A stretch of DNA of 64,000 bases, taken from positions 1-64,000 of the forward strand of contig NZ_CP086727.1 in NCBI RefSeq assembly GCF_020906275.1, in the 5' to 3' direction. This document shows, one piece after another, positions 15,724 through 26,155 of the stretch; positions within the stretch are counted from its first letter, which is position 1; each line of letters begins with the position of its first letter. Position numbers and translations under genes: made by a program. The DNA comes from Parasphingorhabdus litoris DSM 22379 (lineage in GTDB: Bacteria > Pseudomonadota > Alphaproteobacteria > Sphingomonadales > Sphingomonadaceae). The notes under the pieces were generated by a model. That model saw only the letters and a program-made list of their open reading frames with translations, was not told the DNA's origin and did no database searches.

Positions 15724-18266
15724 ATGACGATATTGACCAGTCGGTCGGGCACTACGATCACCTTCTTTATGTCCGCTCCATCAATGGTACGCTGCACCTT
15801 CTCGGACCCAAGTGCAAGTTCCTCCAGTGCGGATTTGTCGCTGCCCTTGGCCGTGACAATGGTATCGCGCAATTTACCGCGCACCTGAATCGCGATGGTG
15901 ACTTCATCTTCCACCAGCAGGCTTTCGTCCACCTCTGGCCAAGGCGCATTGGCGATCAGGTCGCTGTGACCCAGAAGCGCCCATGCCTCTTCAGTTACAT
16001 GCGGGATCATAGGAGCGACAATTTTCAAAAGAGTTTCTACAGCTTCTCTTCTTCCTCCGAACCAAGGCCCGGCTTTTTCGATGGTATTCACAAAACTATG
16101 GATTCTAGCCACAGCTTTATTGAATTGGAGCTGTTCGATATCTTTGGCAACGTATGAGGTTGTTAAACTAGCGGACTTGAAGAGCCGATTATCATCATCA
16201 GGGTTTTCGGGTTGAGGGTTTTCCAGTTCTTCCTTTAACTGAATTACCAACCGCCAAAGCCGCTGAACAAAGCGCCAGCTGCCTTCAATGCCGGCTTCCG
16301 ACCACGGCAGGTCGCGCTCCGGCGGGCTGTCGGACAGCATGAAGAACCGCACCGCGTCCGCGCCATATTGATCGATAATCGGATCAGGGTCGACGACGTT
16401 TTTCTTGGACTTGGACATTTTTTCAATGCGACCGGTGGTGACAGGTGAGCCATCTTCAATCGCTTCCCAGTCCGTTCCGTTCTTTTGCACTTCATCAGGC
16501 GACAGCCAGCTGCCATCACCATGTTTATAGGTTTCGTGCGTTACCATGCCCTGGGTAAACAGGCTTTCAAACGGTTCGGCAAAGTCGAGCTTGCCGATGG
16601 ATGCCAGTGCCCGGGTCCAGAATCGCGCATAAAGCAGGTGCAGGATCGCATGTTCGATGCCGCCAATATATTGCGACACCGGCATCCATTTTTTGACCGT
16701 TTCGGCGTCAAATGGCTGGTCATCCGGCTGGCTGGCAAAGCGCAGGAAATACCAGCTGGAGTTTGTGAACGTGTCCAGCGTATCCGTCTCGCGCTTTGCG
16801 GCCTTTCCGCATTTGGGGCAATCGACATATTTCCATGTCTCATGGCGCTCCAATGGATTGCCGGGAATATCAAAGCTGACATCATCAGGCAGCGTGACCG
16901 GCAATTGATCCTTTGGAACCGGAACCGCACCGCAATCATCGCAGTGGATGATCGGAATCGGCGTGCCCCAGTAACGCTGGCGCGATACGCCCCAGTCGCG
17001 CAGCCGCCAAGTGGTCTGGGCCTTGCCCCAGCCTTCAGATTCGGCCCTGTCGATGATCGTTTGCTGTGCCGTTTCCACGTCCATGCCATCGAGCATATGG
17101 CTGTTCACCAACCTGCCGGGGCCGGTATAGGATTCGTCATGGATCGGCGCGTCTTCGTCGCCTTCTGCCGCAACCACGCGGGTAACCGGCAGCGCATATT
17201 TCCGCGCAAAATCAAGGTCACGTTGGTCATGGGCTGGCACACCGAACACAGCGCCTGTGCCATAATCCATCAGCACGAAGTTCGCGACAAACACCGGTAA
17301 TTCCCAAGATGGATCAAGCGGATGAGTGACTTTCAGGCTGGTATCGAACCCCTTTTTCTCCATGGTTTCAAGTTCAGCCGCAGTGGTCCCTGTCTTTTTG
17401 CATTCCTCGCAGAAATCAGCCAGCATCTCATTGTCTTGTGCCAATTGCTGTGCGAGCGGATGATCGGCAGACAGGGCAATGAAGCTCGCCCCAAAAATCG
17501 TATCCGGCCGGGTTGAGAAAACCTCAATGGTTTCAATGTTCTGCTGCTTTTCAGCCAACGCAAAATGGAATTGCAGGCCCTGAGACTTGCCGATCCAGTT
17601 TTCCTGCATCGTGCGCACTTTTTCCGGCCAGCCTTTCAGGTCATCAAGCCCGACGAGCAATTCTTCGGCAAAATCGGTAATCTTCAAAAACCATTGGCTT
17701 AGCTTGCGCTTTTCAACCGGCGCACCGGAGCGCCAGCCTTTCCCGTCGATCACCTGTTCATTGGCAAGTACCGTCATGTCGACCGGATCCCAGTTCACCG
17801 CCGATTCCTTGCGGTAAACCAGACCGCCTTCGAACATGTCGATGAACAGCGCCTGTTCCTGTCCGTAATAATCAGGCTCACAGGTTGCCAGTTCCCGGCT
17901 CCAATCGAGGGCAAAACCCAGCCGCTTTATCTGGTCGCGCATCGCTACGATATTGGCGCGGGTCCATTCGCCGGGATGGACTTTCTTTTCCATCGCCGCA
18001 TTTTCCGCTGGCATACCGAAAGCATCCCAACCCATGGGATGAAGCACTTCAAAGCCTTGCATCCGCCGGAAACGAGCGAGAACGTCGCCCATCGTATAGT
18101 TGCGGACATGGCCCATATGGATGCGGCCAGAAGGATAGGGAAACATTTCCAGCACAAAGCTACGCGGCTTGGGCGAGTCATTGTCGGCTTCAAACGTGCC
18201 GGACTCAGCCCAACGGGCTTGCCAGCGTTTATCCGCCGATAAAGGGTTGAAACGCTGATCGGTCAT
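15720..18266 (-). CDS. leuS: Leucyl-tRNA synthetase
   Basis: Class I synthetase that charges leucine tRNA and edits mischarged products. The 848-residue protein has the HIGH-type motif HMGH (residues 50-53) after FPYPSG, a zinc-binding knot (CDDCG and CPKCG), the CP1 editing domain with [15 protein letters not shown], and the KMSKS loop at 616-620. Length and order of motifs are normal for bacterial LeuRS. It heads the leftward leuS-lptE-holA operon. Confidence 0.97.
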   Translation of the reverse strand: MTDQRFNPLSADKRWQARWAESGTFEADNDSPKPRSFVLEMFPYPSGRIHMGHVRNYTMGDVLARFRRMQGFEVLHPMGWDAFGMPAENAAMEKKVHPGEWTRANIVAMRDQIKRLGFALDWSRELATCEPDYYGQEQALFIDMFEGGLVYRKESAVNWDPVDMTVLANEQVIDGKGWRSGAPVEKRKLSQWFLKITDFAEELLVGLDDLKGWPEKVRTMQENWIGKSQGLQFHFALAEKQQNIETIEVFSTRPDTIFGASFIALSADHPLAQQLAQDNEMLADFCEECKKTGTTAAELETMEKKGFDTSLKVTHPLDPSWELPVFVANFVLMDYGTGAVFGVPAHDQRDLDFARKYALPVTRVVAAEGDEDAPIHDESYTGPGRLVNSHMLDGMDVETAQQTIIDRAESEGWGKAQTTWRLRDWGVSRQRYWGTPIPIIHCDDCGAVPVPKDQLPVTLPDDVSFDIPGNPLERHETWKYVDCPKCGKAAKRETDTLDTFTNSSWYFLRFASQPDDQPFDAETVKKWMPVSQYIGGIEHAILHLLYARFWTRALASIGKLDFAEPFESLFTQGMVTHETYKHGDGSWLSPDEVQKNGTDWEAIEDGSPVTTGRIEKMSKSKKNVVDPDPIIDQYGADAVRFFMLSDSPPERDLPWSEAGIEGSWRFVQRLWRLVIQLKEELENPQPENPDDDNRLFKSASLTTSYVAKDIEQLQFNKAVARIHSFVNTIEKAGPWFGGRREAVETLLKIVAPMIPHVTEEAWALLGHSDLIANAPWPEVDESLLVEDEVTIAIQVRGKLRDTIVTAKGSDKSALEELALGSEKVQRTIDGADIKKVIVVPDRLVNIVI

Positions 18267-18330
18267 GCTGATCCTATATGAATTCGGCCCGTTTCATCGG
18301 GCTCGTCGTTAAATTAGTTGGTGGACCCAA

Positions 18331-18792
18331 TCAATTAGTAAGCGCCCCGCGCCGCAAATCACGCGCTTTGGTCAGGATGATCTGTTCCAATTTCTGTGTG
18401 GTGGCTGCCTTTACAGGGGCGTCAACCCATGTACCGCCATTGCGCACTTGCCGGGAAGCTCCGACGCGCAGCGCATCGGCGCGTAGATCCTGATCGAGGA
18501 TCGAGATGTTCAGCTTCATCCGCTCTGACGGATTTTGCGGATTCACATACCAGTCGGTCAGGATGACACCACCATTGCTGTCGGTTTGTGTGAGCGGCAT
18601 GAAGGACAGGCTGTCGAGTGTGGCGCGCCACAAATAGCTGTTCACACCAATGGTGGTGATTTGTGATGCTGCAAGGTCGGCTTGCGGCCGGTCTTTGCTG
18701 GCGCAGGCGGAGAGGCCAGAGACCAATGCCACGGCCGAAAGACCCATTACCAAAGGACGTATTTTAGCGGTGGATAAAGAAAGGCGGGACAT
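18331..18792 (-). CDS. DUF3576 lipoprotein
   Basis: A 153-residue predicted lipoprotein. The signal sequence ends LSAC with lipidated C30. The mature part follows the alphaproteobacterial DUF3576 pattern: GVNSYLWRATLDSLSFMPL, GGVILTDWYVNP, ERMKLNISILDQDLRADALRV, and a C-terminal helix. ATG at 18792 is chosen to give a proper lipoprotein signal. Function is not known; it is probably an envelope protein. It is 64 bp upstream of leuS on the same strand, an arrangement shared by related genomes. Confidence 0.85.
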   Translation of the reverse strand: MSRLSLSTAKIRPLVMGLSAVALVSGLSACASKDRPQADLAASQITTIGVNSYLWRATLDSLSFMPLTQTDSNGGVILTDWYVNPQNPSERMKLNISILDQDLRADALRVGASRQVRNGGTWVDAPVKAATTQKLEQIILTKARDLRRGALTN

Positions 18793-19176
18793 GACTACAC
18801 TCCTCGTTGGCAAATATGGTTGGCTCTTGTTCAGCAAAGCACCATATGCCGGTAAATCTGATTTCAACGCTCTCTATAATTGCTTTGCCGCAAGGGGCAA
18901 GCCAAAGCGCAACATTTCGCTCATGCGAAGCCCAGGGTGAATAGCAGTTGAATGAGCAGGATGAGCCGTGATGGGGATGCCGATGGGATGAGCGACTCGA
19001 TAATCTTTGGTTCAGCTTGTGCAGGCTAGATTGCAGATGAGTGAAACAGGAAACCGTAACCGATCTGCAACAGAAAGCGCCTAGATCAGGAAAATCAGAC
19101 TAAATCAGCAAGTTGACTCGTGTCTTAACAGAAAATTTGGTATAGCTGCGACTCAGCAAGGGGAAATACCGTCGTC
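18793..19176. other. 384-bp intergenic region, no gene seen
   Basis: Divergent gap between the DUF3576 lipoprotein gene and the exported protein at 19177. TTGACT at 19113-19118 and TATAGC at 19141-19146 look like promoter elements but their spacing (22 bp) is too wide for a standard sigma-70 promoter. I see no RNA gene, clear hairpin or repeat. Confidence 0.5.
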
Positions 19177-19920
19177 ATGAAGAAAAATGGCAATCTTTTG
19201 GGTTGGTTAGCAGCGGGACTCGCTGCGTCCGGTCTTGCCATGACTCCTGCATTGGCGCGTGTACTTTCCGGGCAGAGCAATGCCGTGTCGCTGAGTACAA
19301 TCAGTTCTTTTACAACGGCTGGTGCGGACCCCGAATTGGCCGCAAGCTTCAAACGCAACAGTTTGGGCGGCAAAACGCAATTTAAATTTACACCGGCAGG
19401 CGGCAATAGCAGCGGTGATCGCGCCGTAACGGTTGTTGTGCGGCAGGATGTATCGAGCAAAGCGATTTCCATTCGTGAGAATATTGCTGCTGCGGCACCG
19501 GGCGCCGGTGTTCTGACACCAACCACAATTACCCAAACATCATTCAGCCTGGGCACAGCCAAAGGGCTTAAGAGCTTCGCCCTTCCGGTTAAGAAGCTAG
19601 GCGATAACCTGCCTGACCTCTCCGAAATTGGCGCAGGCCTCGAAAAGGATGACAAAGATTCCAGCAAAACCGGTAAGAGAAGCCGGTTCAGCCCGCGCCT
19701 GTCGATTGATGCCAAAACACCTTTGGGTGCTGCACCAGGTGCTTTGAGAGCGAGCGAGAAAGATTATTCGCTTGATCTTGGCGGCAGCTATTCGGTGACC
19801 CGTAATCTCGATGTGACCGCTGGCGTGCGTTTGAAAAATGAGCGCGACCGGACGGCTCCTTTGACCGATTCGCGTCAGGATAGCCAAGCCGTTTATGTTG
19901 GAACGCAATTCCGTTTCTGA
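19177..19920 (+). CDS. Uncharacterised exported protein, possible outer-membrane barrel
   Basis: A 247-residue protein with a signal peptide (residues 1-27, ending ALA). The mature part has an alternating pattern and no family I recognise. The C-terminal third (ASEKDYSLDLGGSYSV, then NLDVTAGVRL and AVYVGTQFRF) looks like beta strands of an outer-membrane protein and ends in phenylalanine, the usual C-terminal signal for BAM insertion. A charged linker with DDKDSSKTGKRSR is in the middle. Its neighbours give no clue. Function is unknown. Confidence 0.7.
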   Translation: MKKNGNLLGWLAAGLAASGLAMTPALARVLSGQSNAVSLSTISSFTTAGADPELAASFKRNSLGGKTQFKFTPAGGNSSGDRAVTVVVRQDVSSKAISIRENIAAAAPGAGVLTPTTITQTSFSLGTAKGLKSFALPVKKLGDNLPDLSEIGAGLEKDDKDSSKTGKRSRFSPRLSIDAKTPLGAAPGALRASEKDYSLDLGGSYSVTRNLDVTAGVRLKNERDRTAPLTDSRQDSQAVYVGTQFRF

Positions 19921-19962
19921 TATTCAGCTTTCACAACAGGCTGACTTCCCAAAAACCTGAAC

Positions 19963-20517
19963 CTACATGCTGAGTGCGTCGATGGCTGCCCAGCCATGTG
20001 CGCCCAAATGCGCTTGCTGCTGAAACCGCTGCGCATTCATGCCGCCGAGCAAAATGACGGGTCGGTTGCAAAGGCTGATGAGGTGTTGGATTTGGAATCG
20101 GCCCAGCGGCTTTTGACCGGGATGAGACCGGGTTGCAAATGCGGGCGACAAGAATAGCAGGTCTGCGCCAGCCCGCTTGGCCGCCATAATCTCTCTGGGA
20201 TTATGTACCGGCGCGCTATGGAGCAAGCCCGCTGTCCGGTGTCTTTTCCATTGCCGCCCATGCACTCCATCTGCGCCCCAGCGATGCGCCAGCTCTGGCG
20301 GGCCGGCAAGGATCAAAATATGATCACCGCGCCGCGCACAGTTCCTGACCGTTTGAAACCGTGCATGGCGCGCGCCTTCCTCCAGATGGTAGTGCCGGAA
20401 TATGATTCCGCTGCCGCGTGGCAGGCTTGCGATTGATTGTTCCAGCACAGCTTCATTACGCTTGTCGGTCATCAACCAGATTTGTGGATAAAGATCGGAA
20501 AAGCAGGGGTGGTGCAT
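19963..20517 (-). CDS. Thiamine phosphate synthase/TenI family protein
   Basis: A 184-residue TIM-barrel protein resembling ThiE and TenI. Visible features are QIWLMTDKRNE near the N-terminus, HILILAGP, GADGVHG, and DLLFLSPAFATRSHPGQKPLG, which matches the ThiE phosphate-binding and SP-F-T-S/H region, then VILLGGMNA. Alphaproteobacterial proteins of this kind may be true thiamine phosphate synthases or TenI-like; sequence alone does not decide. ATG 20517 is chosen as start. It is divergent from the YggS gene, 46 bp away. Confidence 0.75.
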   Translation of the reverse strand: MHHPCFSDLYPQIWLMTDKRNEAVLEQSIASLPRGSGIIFRHYHLEEGARHARFQTVRNCARRGDHILILAGPPELAHRWGADGVHGRQWKRHRTAGLLHSAPVHNPREIMAAKRAGADLLFLSPAFATRSHPGQKPLGRFQIQHLISLCNRPVILLGGMNAQRFQQQAHLGAHGWAAIDALSM

Positions 20518-20563
20518 GCGGATCACCTGCCATATAGGCGGCCAATAGCCAATTGAGAATTTT

Positions 20564-21235
20564 ATGACCCAGATGACGTACGCTAATGAGAACCTGAATG
20601 CCGTGCAGGAGCAAATGGCAAAAGCTGCGAAGCTCGCGCAGCGCACGGTTGATGATGTACGTTTGATCGCCATATCGAAAACCCGTTCTGCGGATGACAT
20701 CCGCCCTCTCCTGGATACAGGCCACCGGCTGTTCGGCGAAAACCGGGTACAGGAGGCCGCTGCCAAATGGCCTGGATTGCGTGATGAATATGATAATGTG
20801 GAATTGCATCTGGTCGGTCAGTTGCAATCCAATAAGGCAGAAGATGCCGTCGCGCTATTTGATGCGATCCATTCGCTGGACCGGCCATCTTTGATCAAGG
20901 CGCTGGCAAAGGCAATGGACAAGCTTGATCGGCGGATTCCTTGCTTTATCCAAGTGAATATCGGTGAGGAATCGCAAAAAGGCGGCTGTGCGATTGCGGA
21001 CGTTGCTAGCCTGCTGGAATCCGCGCGAGCTGCCGGCATAGACGTGGCGGGTTTAATGTGTGTGCCGCCATCGGCTGTGAACCCGGCACCCTATTTCGCG
21101 CTACTCGCCAAACTGGCCAAGGATAATGGCCTTGAAAATCTCAGCATGGGCATGTCTGGCGATTTCGAAAGCGCGATAAAGCTTGGCGCGACCCATATCC
21201 GCGTCGGCACCGCTCTTTTTGGCGCGCGGGATTAG
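20564..21235 (+). CDS. YggS family pyridoxal phosphate homeostasis protein
   Basis: A 223-residue PLP-binding protein of the alanine racemase N-terminal fold. Members buffer pyridoxal phosphate rather than catalyse a known reaction. The PLP lysine is K39 in AISKTRS; GENRVQEA, LHLVGQLQSNKAE and the phosphate-binding GMSGDFESAI follow in the usual order. ATGs at 20564 and 20573 are both possible starts. Its end overlaps the convergent antiporter gene by 4 bp. Confidence 0.92.
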   Translation: MTQMTYANENLNAVQEQMAKAAKLAQRTVDDVRLIAISKTRSADDIRPLLDTGHRLFGENRVQEAAAKWPGLRDEYDNVELHLVGQLQSNKAEDAVALFDAIHSLDRPSLIKALAKAMDKLDRRIPCFIQVNIGEESQKGGCAIADVASLLESARAAGIDVAGLMCVPPSAVNPAPYFALLAKLAKDNGLENLSMGMSGDFESAIKLGATHIRVGTALFGARD

Positions 21236-23082
21236 TTGTCAGCTTTGGATTGACCGTTTTTATCGGCTTCCTTCGCGGCGCGACCGGCCTTGCGCTGCTC
21301 TGGCGTGTCCGGCGCAACGAAGCTGATGACAACATCACCATCTTCAATGACCGGCCGGGCATCGGTTGCAAAGAATAATATCCGGCGATCGTTTTTCAGT
21401 ACCGCCAGCGGTTCTTCACCGGCTTCCAGATTTTTGCGATATTCCTCGGCCGTGAATATCTCGGTGATATTCGTTTTGCTGAACCGCCATCCTTCGCGCT
21501 CCCGGTCATGCAGGCTGTTAAAATCAGCCCCGGATTCAAACAGCAAGCGCCCATGACCGATTTTGCTTTTGCTGCGGCTGTCATTGGACAGGCGGCTGAT
21601 CTGATCAAAACCCATTTCCGGCCCAAGGTCAGCGGTAATCAGCTGGTTATGGCTATCATTGTCGGTCGCGACGATCATATGTTGAAACTTGCCCAGTTCG
21701 ATATGGTCGCTATGCGCTTCGTCCAATATGTCGCCTTGATGCACCTTCAGGTCCTCGTGCCGAGCGCGGCGCAGGGCAAAGGGGCTGGTGTCCGCCATCA
21801 GGACATCAATATCCAAGGATTTTAGGATTTTGCCAAGAGCGATGGACCAGCGGGTGGAACCGACAATCAATATGCCCTCACCCTTGCCTTCGTTGATGCC
21901 CAATCTTTCCGCAACCCAGGCTGCTGAAAAGCCATGGGCGAATATTGTTGCGATAACGACCGCAAAACTGAGCGGCACCAGCGCTTCGGCGCCGGGGAAG
22001 CCATAGTCAACGAGTCTTATCGCAAACAGGCCGGTGATCGCGACGGCAACAATCCCGCGCGGTGCAATCCATGCGATAAACAGCCGCTCCCGCCAGGGCA
22101 AGGAACTGAACATCAATGCGACTAGTACAGAAACCGGACGCACAACAAACAACAGCAGGATCAGGAAAATTATGAACTGCGGACGGAACTGCTGAACCGT
22201 TTCCCAATCGAGAGTGGCCGAGAGAATGATGAACACGCCGGAAATCAAAAGCACTGCGAGGTCTTCTTTGAACCGGTGTAGCGCTTGGCTGGAGTAGATA
22301 TGGCGATTGGCGAGTACCACACCCATGACCGTCACGGTAATCAGGCCGGTTTCATGCATGATAAGATCAGCAACGACGAAACCGCCGATCACGGTGATCA
22401 ACAGAAATGGTGCTTTCAGATATTCCGGAACATGGCCGCGCGGAAAGAGCCAGGTTATTGCGAAACCCAAGGCGGCACCGATTAGACCCGCGAGAAAACT
22501 TGCGGCCAGCACGTCCATACTGATCGACGCGATATTGGCGTTGGGCCCTTCATAGGTAATATAGGCATAGATCCCGACGGCGAGCAGCGCACCAATCGGA
22601 TCGTTGACGATACCTTCCCATTTCAAGACATTGCGCACACGTGACGGCACCCGCAAAGTGCGAAGCATTGGTCCGATAACCGTCGGGCCAGTGACAATCA
22701 TGATGCCGCCAAGCAATGCCGAAATCTCCCAGGATAAACCTGCGCCATAATGCGCAGCAGCGGTTCCCAGAACCCATGCAATTGGTCCGGCAATGAGCAC
22801 CATCATCGTAACCGCGCCGCCCGCTTGGCGCAGTTCACGGAAGTTCAGGCTTAGCCCGCCTTCAAACAGAATAACGGCAACCGCCAGTTTGATGATCGGC
22901 TCTTGCAGCGCACCAAAGTCGCGTTCTGGGTCAATAATCCCCAATATCGGGCCGGCAATAATGCCAACGATCAGCATCAACGCGATGGCTGGTCGGCCGG
23001 TACGCCAGGCGACCCATTGTGCGCCAATGCCCAATAGGCCAATCAACGCGATTTTCACCATCAGCGAATCAACAATAATCAT
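21232..23082 (-). CDS. Cation:proton antiporter with TrkA-N regulatory domain
   Basis: A 616-residue inner-membrane antiporter of the CPA superfamily. About 12 hydrophobic segments fill residues 5-395, including the conserved VILFEGGLSLNFREL and NDPIGALLAVGIY (core N-D motif). A cytoplasmic nucleotide-binding domain follows (about 405-520: GEGILIVGSTRWSIALGK, QGDILDEAHSDHI), as in RCK/TrkA-N gated antiporters, then a charged tail. The ion (Na+ or K+) cannot be assigned. It starts 27 bp after bioA stops on the same strand, so it may be expressed with the biotin operon; a functional link is not obvious. Confidence 0.9.
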   Translation of the reverse strand: MIIVDSLMVKIALIGLLGIGAQWVAWRTGRPAIALMLIVGIIAGPILGIIDPERDFGALQEPIIKLAVAVILFEGGLSLNFRELRQAGGAVTMMVLIAGPIAWVLGTAAAHYGAGLSWEISALLGGIMIVTGPTVIGPMLRTLRVPSRVRNVLKWEGIVNDPIGALLAVGIYAYITYEGPNANIASISMDVLAASFLAGLIGAALGFAITWLFPRGHVPEYLKAPFLLITVIGGFVVADLIMHETGLITVTVMGVVLANRHIYSSQALHRFKEDLAVLLISGVFIILSATLDWETVQQFRPQFIIFLILLLFVVRPVSVLVALMFSSLPWRERLFIAWIAPRGIVAVAITGLFAIRLVDYGFPGAEALVPLSFAVVIATIFAHGFSAAWVAERLGINEGKGEGILIVGSTRWSIALGKILKSLDIDVLMADTSPFALRRARHEDLKVHQGDILDEAHSDHIELGKFQHMIVATDNDSHNQLITADLGPEMGFDQISRLSNDSRSKSKIGHGRLLFESGADFNSLHDREREGWRFSKTNITEIFTAEEYRKNLEAGEEPLAVLKNDRRILFFATDARPVIEDGDVVISFVAPDTPEQRKAGRAAKEADKNGQSKADN

Positions 23083-23109
23083 TTGTAATCTATGCCGTTT
23101 TTTTGATTG

Positions 23110-24369
23110 TTATGCAAAATGAACGATTGCGTCTGTGATCGCGCGATAAACCGCCGCGAGTTGCGCATCGGAAATACAATAAGGCGGCATGATATAGACC
23201 GTATTGCCAAGTGGTCGCAGCAATATGTTGCGATCAGCGAAAAAGCGAAGAAGATCTGGGCCTATGGCGGACATGTAATTGCCGCTGGAATCGTTTATTT
23301 CGAAAGCCAGTATCGTGCCGCATTGGCGTATGCCGGAGACATTTTGATGCGCTGTCAGCTTTCCGGCAAAATTCTCATGTCGCTCCACGATATGATCAAT
23401 CCGCTGCTGTACTGGCTCTTCTTGCCAGATCTGCAAATTGGCATTGGCGGCCGCGCAGGCAATCGGATTGGCGGTGAAGCTGCTGGAATGAAAAAATGTT
23501 TTGGTGCGATCTTTGGAAAAATGCGCATCATATATCGGCGCGCTTGCCGCGGTGATTGCAAGTGGGATCACACCCCCGGTCAGGCCTTTTGCCATGCATA
23601 ATATGTCTGGCGTGACGCCCGCTTGTTCACAGGCAAAAACACTGCCGGTGCGACCCCAACCTGTCATGACTTCATCCGCGATAAACAAAACATCATGGCT
23701 TTGGCAGATGTGCTGCATTTCGCGGAGCATATCGGGCGCATAGACTTTCATGCCACCTGCACCCAGAATCAGCGGTTCTACGATCAGCGCGGCTGGCGGG
23801 TCGTCTTGATCTCCGCAAAAAGCGGTCAACGCATCAAGGCAAGCTTGCTCGGCACCGGATTCGGGAAAAGGAATGGAACCCACGTCAAAAAGCAGCGGCG
23901 CATAGGCATCATTAAAGACACCGCGCGCACCGACCGACATGGCGCCGATCGTGTCGCCATGATAGCTGTGATCCATAACCAATATGCGATGGCGCTGTTG
24001 CCCGCGATTATGCCAGAAGCCCAGCGCCATTTTCAGCGCGACCTCTACAGCCGTCGATCCGCTGTCTGAAAAAAAGATATGGTTGAGTGTGTCGGGGAGA
24101 AAACCGGACAGATTTTTCGCGAGTTTCTCGGCGGGTTCATGCGTCCAGCCCGCGAAAATAATCTGGTCCAGCTGTGCACTTTGCTCCTGTATCGCTGATA
24201 CTATCTTGGGATGGCAATGGCCGTGGGTTTGCACCCACCAGCTGGAAATCGCATCAATTATTGCGCGCCCATCTGTTGAGTAAAGCGTTGCGCCCTCTGC
24301 CCTCACAACTTCGGGAATGTCTTGGCCAAGGCCATGCTGTGTAAACGGATGCCAGATTTTTGGGGTCAT
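23110..24369 (-). CDS. bioA: Adenosylmethionine-8-amino-7-oxononanoate aminotransferase
   Basis: PLP enzyme that makes 7,8-diaminopelargonate from KAPA and S-adenosylmethionine in biotin synthesis. The 419-residue class III aminotransferase has the substrate-side motif IDAISSWWVQTHGH, DHSYHGDTIGAMS, FIADEVMTGWGRTG, and the PLP lysine in CMAKGLTGG. Its start overlaps the bioD stop by 1 bp (TGATG). bioA-bioD-bioF run in order in one leftward operon; bioB and bioC are not in the window. Confidence 0.95.
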   Translation of the reverse strand: MTPKIWHPFTQHGLGQDIPEVVRAEGATLYSTDGRAIIDAISSWWVQTHGHCHPKIVSAIQEQSAQLDQIIFAGWTHEPAEKLAKNLSGFLPDTLNHIFFSDSGSTAVEVALKMALGFWHNRGQQRHRILVMDHSYHGDTIGAMSVGARGVFNDAYAPLLFDVGSIPFPESGAEQACLDALTAFCGDQDDPPAALIVEPLILGAGGMKVYAPDMLREMQHICQSHDVLFIADEVMTGWGRTGSVFACEQAGVTPDILCMAKGLTGGVIPLAITAASAPIYDAHFSKDRTKTFFHSSSFTANPIACAAANANLQIWQEEPVQQRIDHIVERHENFAGKLTAHQNVSGIRQCGTILAFEINDSSGNYMSAIGPDLLRFFADRNILLRPLGNTVYIMPPYCISDAQLAAVYRAITDAIVHFA

Positions 24370-24995
24370 CAGGAGAAATCCGGCACAGAAAAATGCGCAT
24401 GAAAGGCGGCGATAAGGGACGCGGCCGATAGGTTTTCGATAATCGGCAGACGGCCCAGCTGCTTCACGTCACCGATGCGGCATATCGTGTTCTGACTGTC
24501 GGCAATTTCATCTCCGATAAAAGCGACACCCAGGATGGGGACATGGCGGCTGCGCAGAGCTTCGATGGTCATCAGGCTATGGTTGATTGTACCCAGCTTC
24601 GTCGATGCAACAATGATTGTCGGGCATTTCCAAAGTGCAAACAGATCAGCATAGAGCAGATTGTCATTGATCGGCACAAGCGCCCCGCCTGCCCCTTCAA
24701 TCACCAGGGGGCCATCGATTTGCGGAATAGGCAGATCATCAGCGGATATCATGACGCCATCTTTTGCTGCCGCAAAATGCGGGGACGCGGGTGTTTTGAG
24801 ACGAAAAGTCTCGGGCAGAATATTGCCGGATGCAATGCCGCCCAGCCTTGCGACGGCCTCACTATCGGTTTCACCATCGAGACCCGCCTGTACCGGCTTC
24901 CAATAATGGGCATCGAGCGCAGCGGTAAGCGCCGCGGCGAAAACGGTTTTACCGATATCGGTATCGGTGCCGGTGATCACGAAATTCCGACTCAT
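24369..24995 (-). CDS. bioD: ATP-dependent dethiobiotin synthetase
   Basis: Closes the ureido ring of dethiobiotin from 7,8-diaminopelargonate, CO2 and ATP. The 208-residue P-loop protein has GTDTDIGKTVF (residues 8-18), the KPVQAG motif after it, and VIEGAGGALVPIN. It overlaps bioF by 4 bp and bioA by 1 bp, so translation is probably coupled. Confidence 0.95.
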   Translation of the reverse strand: MSRNFVITGTDTDIGKTVFAAALTAALDAHYWKPVQAGLDGETDSEAVARLGGIASGNILPETFRLKTPASPHFAAAKDGVMISADDLPIPQIDGPLVIEGAGGALVPINDNLLYADLFALWKCPTIIVASTKLGTINHSLMTIEALRSRHVPILGVAFIGDEIADSQNTICRIGDVKQLGRLPIIENLSAASLIAAFHAHFSVPDFS

Positions 24996-26155
24996 GCGGC
25001 ATGCATCCTATTTTGCGCTTCGGTCAGTGCGTCGGCCAGTGACATAATATCCTCCTGAGAGATGTTTAATGTAAGAGACAGGCGCAGACGCGCGGTGCCG
25101 GCTGGTACTGTGGGTGGCCGGATCGCACGGACATCAAAGCCCTTTTGCTGTAGAGAGGCAGCGATATGAACGGCGGTGCTGTCATCACCAATGATGACGG
25201 GAAAAATCTGGCTGCTGGCGCGAGAGGAAGGACAAAGACCGCCCAACCGGTTTTCAGCCAGCGATATGTGATCCTGCAGCTGTGTCTGCAATGCAGGGTT
25301 TTCGGCAATATATTCTATCGCTTTGTGCACCAGATGGGCGGTAAGTGGGCTAGGCGCGGTGGAGAAGATAAAGGGCCGGGCACGGTTGATAAAAAAGTCG
25401 TGCAAGACCTTGGGCATGGTAATCAACCCACCTTCAACGCCGAGAGCTTTGCCGCACGTACGCAGGACGATGATATTATCCTGACCAGCAAGCGCGCCGG
25501 TCAACCCAACGCCGCCTTTGCCGAAAACACCGACGGCATGGGCCTCATCGATGATCAGCATCGCCTCATGGGTGCCAGCTATCCCGGCAAGCTCGGCAAG
25601 CGGTGCCTGATCCCCATCCATGCTGTAGAGGCTTTCCACGGCTATCCAGACTGTTCCGTTGTTTCCGGCGCGGCGATAGGCAGTTATCTTATCAGCGATG
25701 TCTGACAGCATATTATGCTGAAAGCTTTGCGTTTCTGCGCGGCCCAACCGCATGCCGTCATGGCTGCTCGCATGAACCAGCGCGTCATAGAGAACCAGAT
25801 CACCTGTCTGCGGCAAAGTGGAGAATAGAGCGAGATTGGCGGCATAGCCGGTGCTGAAGAACAGGGCGGATTCAGCGCCATAATGCTTTGCTGCAAAAGT
25901 CTCGAGAGCCTCATGTTCCGGATGATTGCCGCCCAATAGTCGCGACCCGCCGGAGCCATGGGCAATGCCATTATCCAAAGCGCTAAGCGCCGCCTCCTTT
26001 AAGTAGGTACAGCGTGCCAGGCCGAGATAATCATTGGATGAGAAGTCTTTACCGGCAGGGTTAATCAAGGCGCGTTTGCGACCCGCCTGATCAAGTCTAT
26101 CCAGTTGTTGGTGAAACGGTTCGAATCGCGACATCGCCGCGCTGTTAGCAGTCAA
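24992..26155 (-). CDS. bioF: 8-amino-7-oxononanoate synthase
   Basis: PLP enzyme that condenses pimeloyl-thioester with alanine in biotin synthesis. The 387-residue alpha-oxoamine synthase has FSSNDYLGL, HGSGGSRLLGGNH, IDEAHAVGVFGKGG, and the PLP lysine in TCGKALGVEGG. The start overlaps the pdeM stop by 4 bp (ATGA). Heme and serine palmitoyltransferase paralogues are excluded by the bioD and bioA neighbours. Confidence 0.94.
   Translation of the reverse strand: MTANSAAMSRFEPFHQQLDRLDQAGRKRALINPAGKDFSSNDYLGLARCTYLKEAALSALDNGIAHGSGGSRLLGGNHPEHEALETFAAKHYGAESALFFSTGYAANLALFSTLPQTGDLVLYDALVHASSHDGMRLGRAETQSFQHNMLSDIADKITAYRRAGNNGTVWIAVESLYSMDGDQAPLAELAGIAGTHEAMLIIDEAHAVGVFGKGGVGLTGALAGQDNIIVLRTCGKALGVEGGLITMPKVLHDFFINRARPFIFSTAPSPLTAHLVHKAIEYIAENPALQTQLQDHISLAENRLGGLCPSSRASSQIFPVIIGDDSTAVHIAASLQQKGFDVRAIRPPTVPAGTARLRLSLTLNISQEDIMSLADALTEAQNRMHAA

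Noticed and set aside
16485..17300. 271-codon plus-strand open frame opposite leuS
   Set aside because: leuS is certain; the frame reflects codon bias on the opposite strand.
26105..26130. GGTTCGAATC-like sequence resembling a tRNA T-arm
   Set aside because: It lies at the start of bioF coding sequence and no cloverleaf can be built around it.
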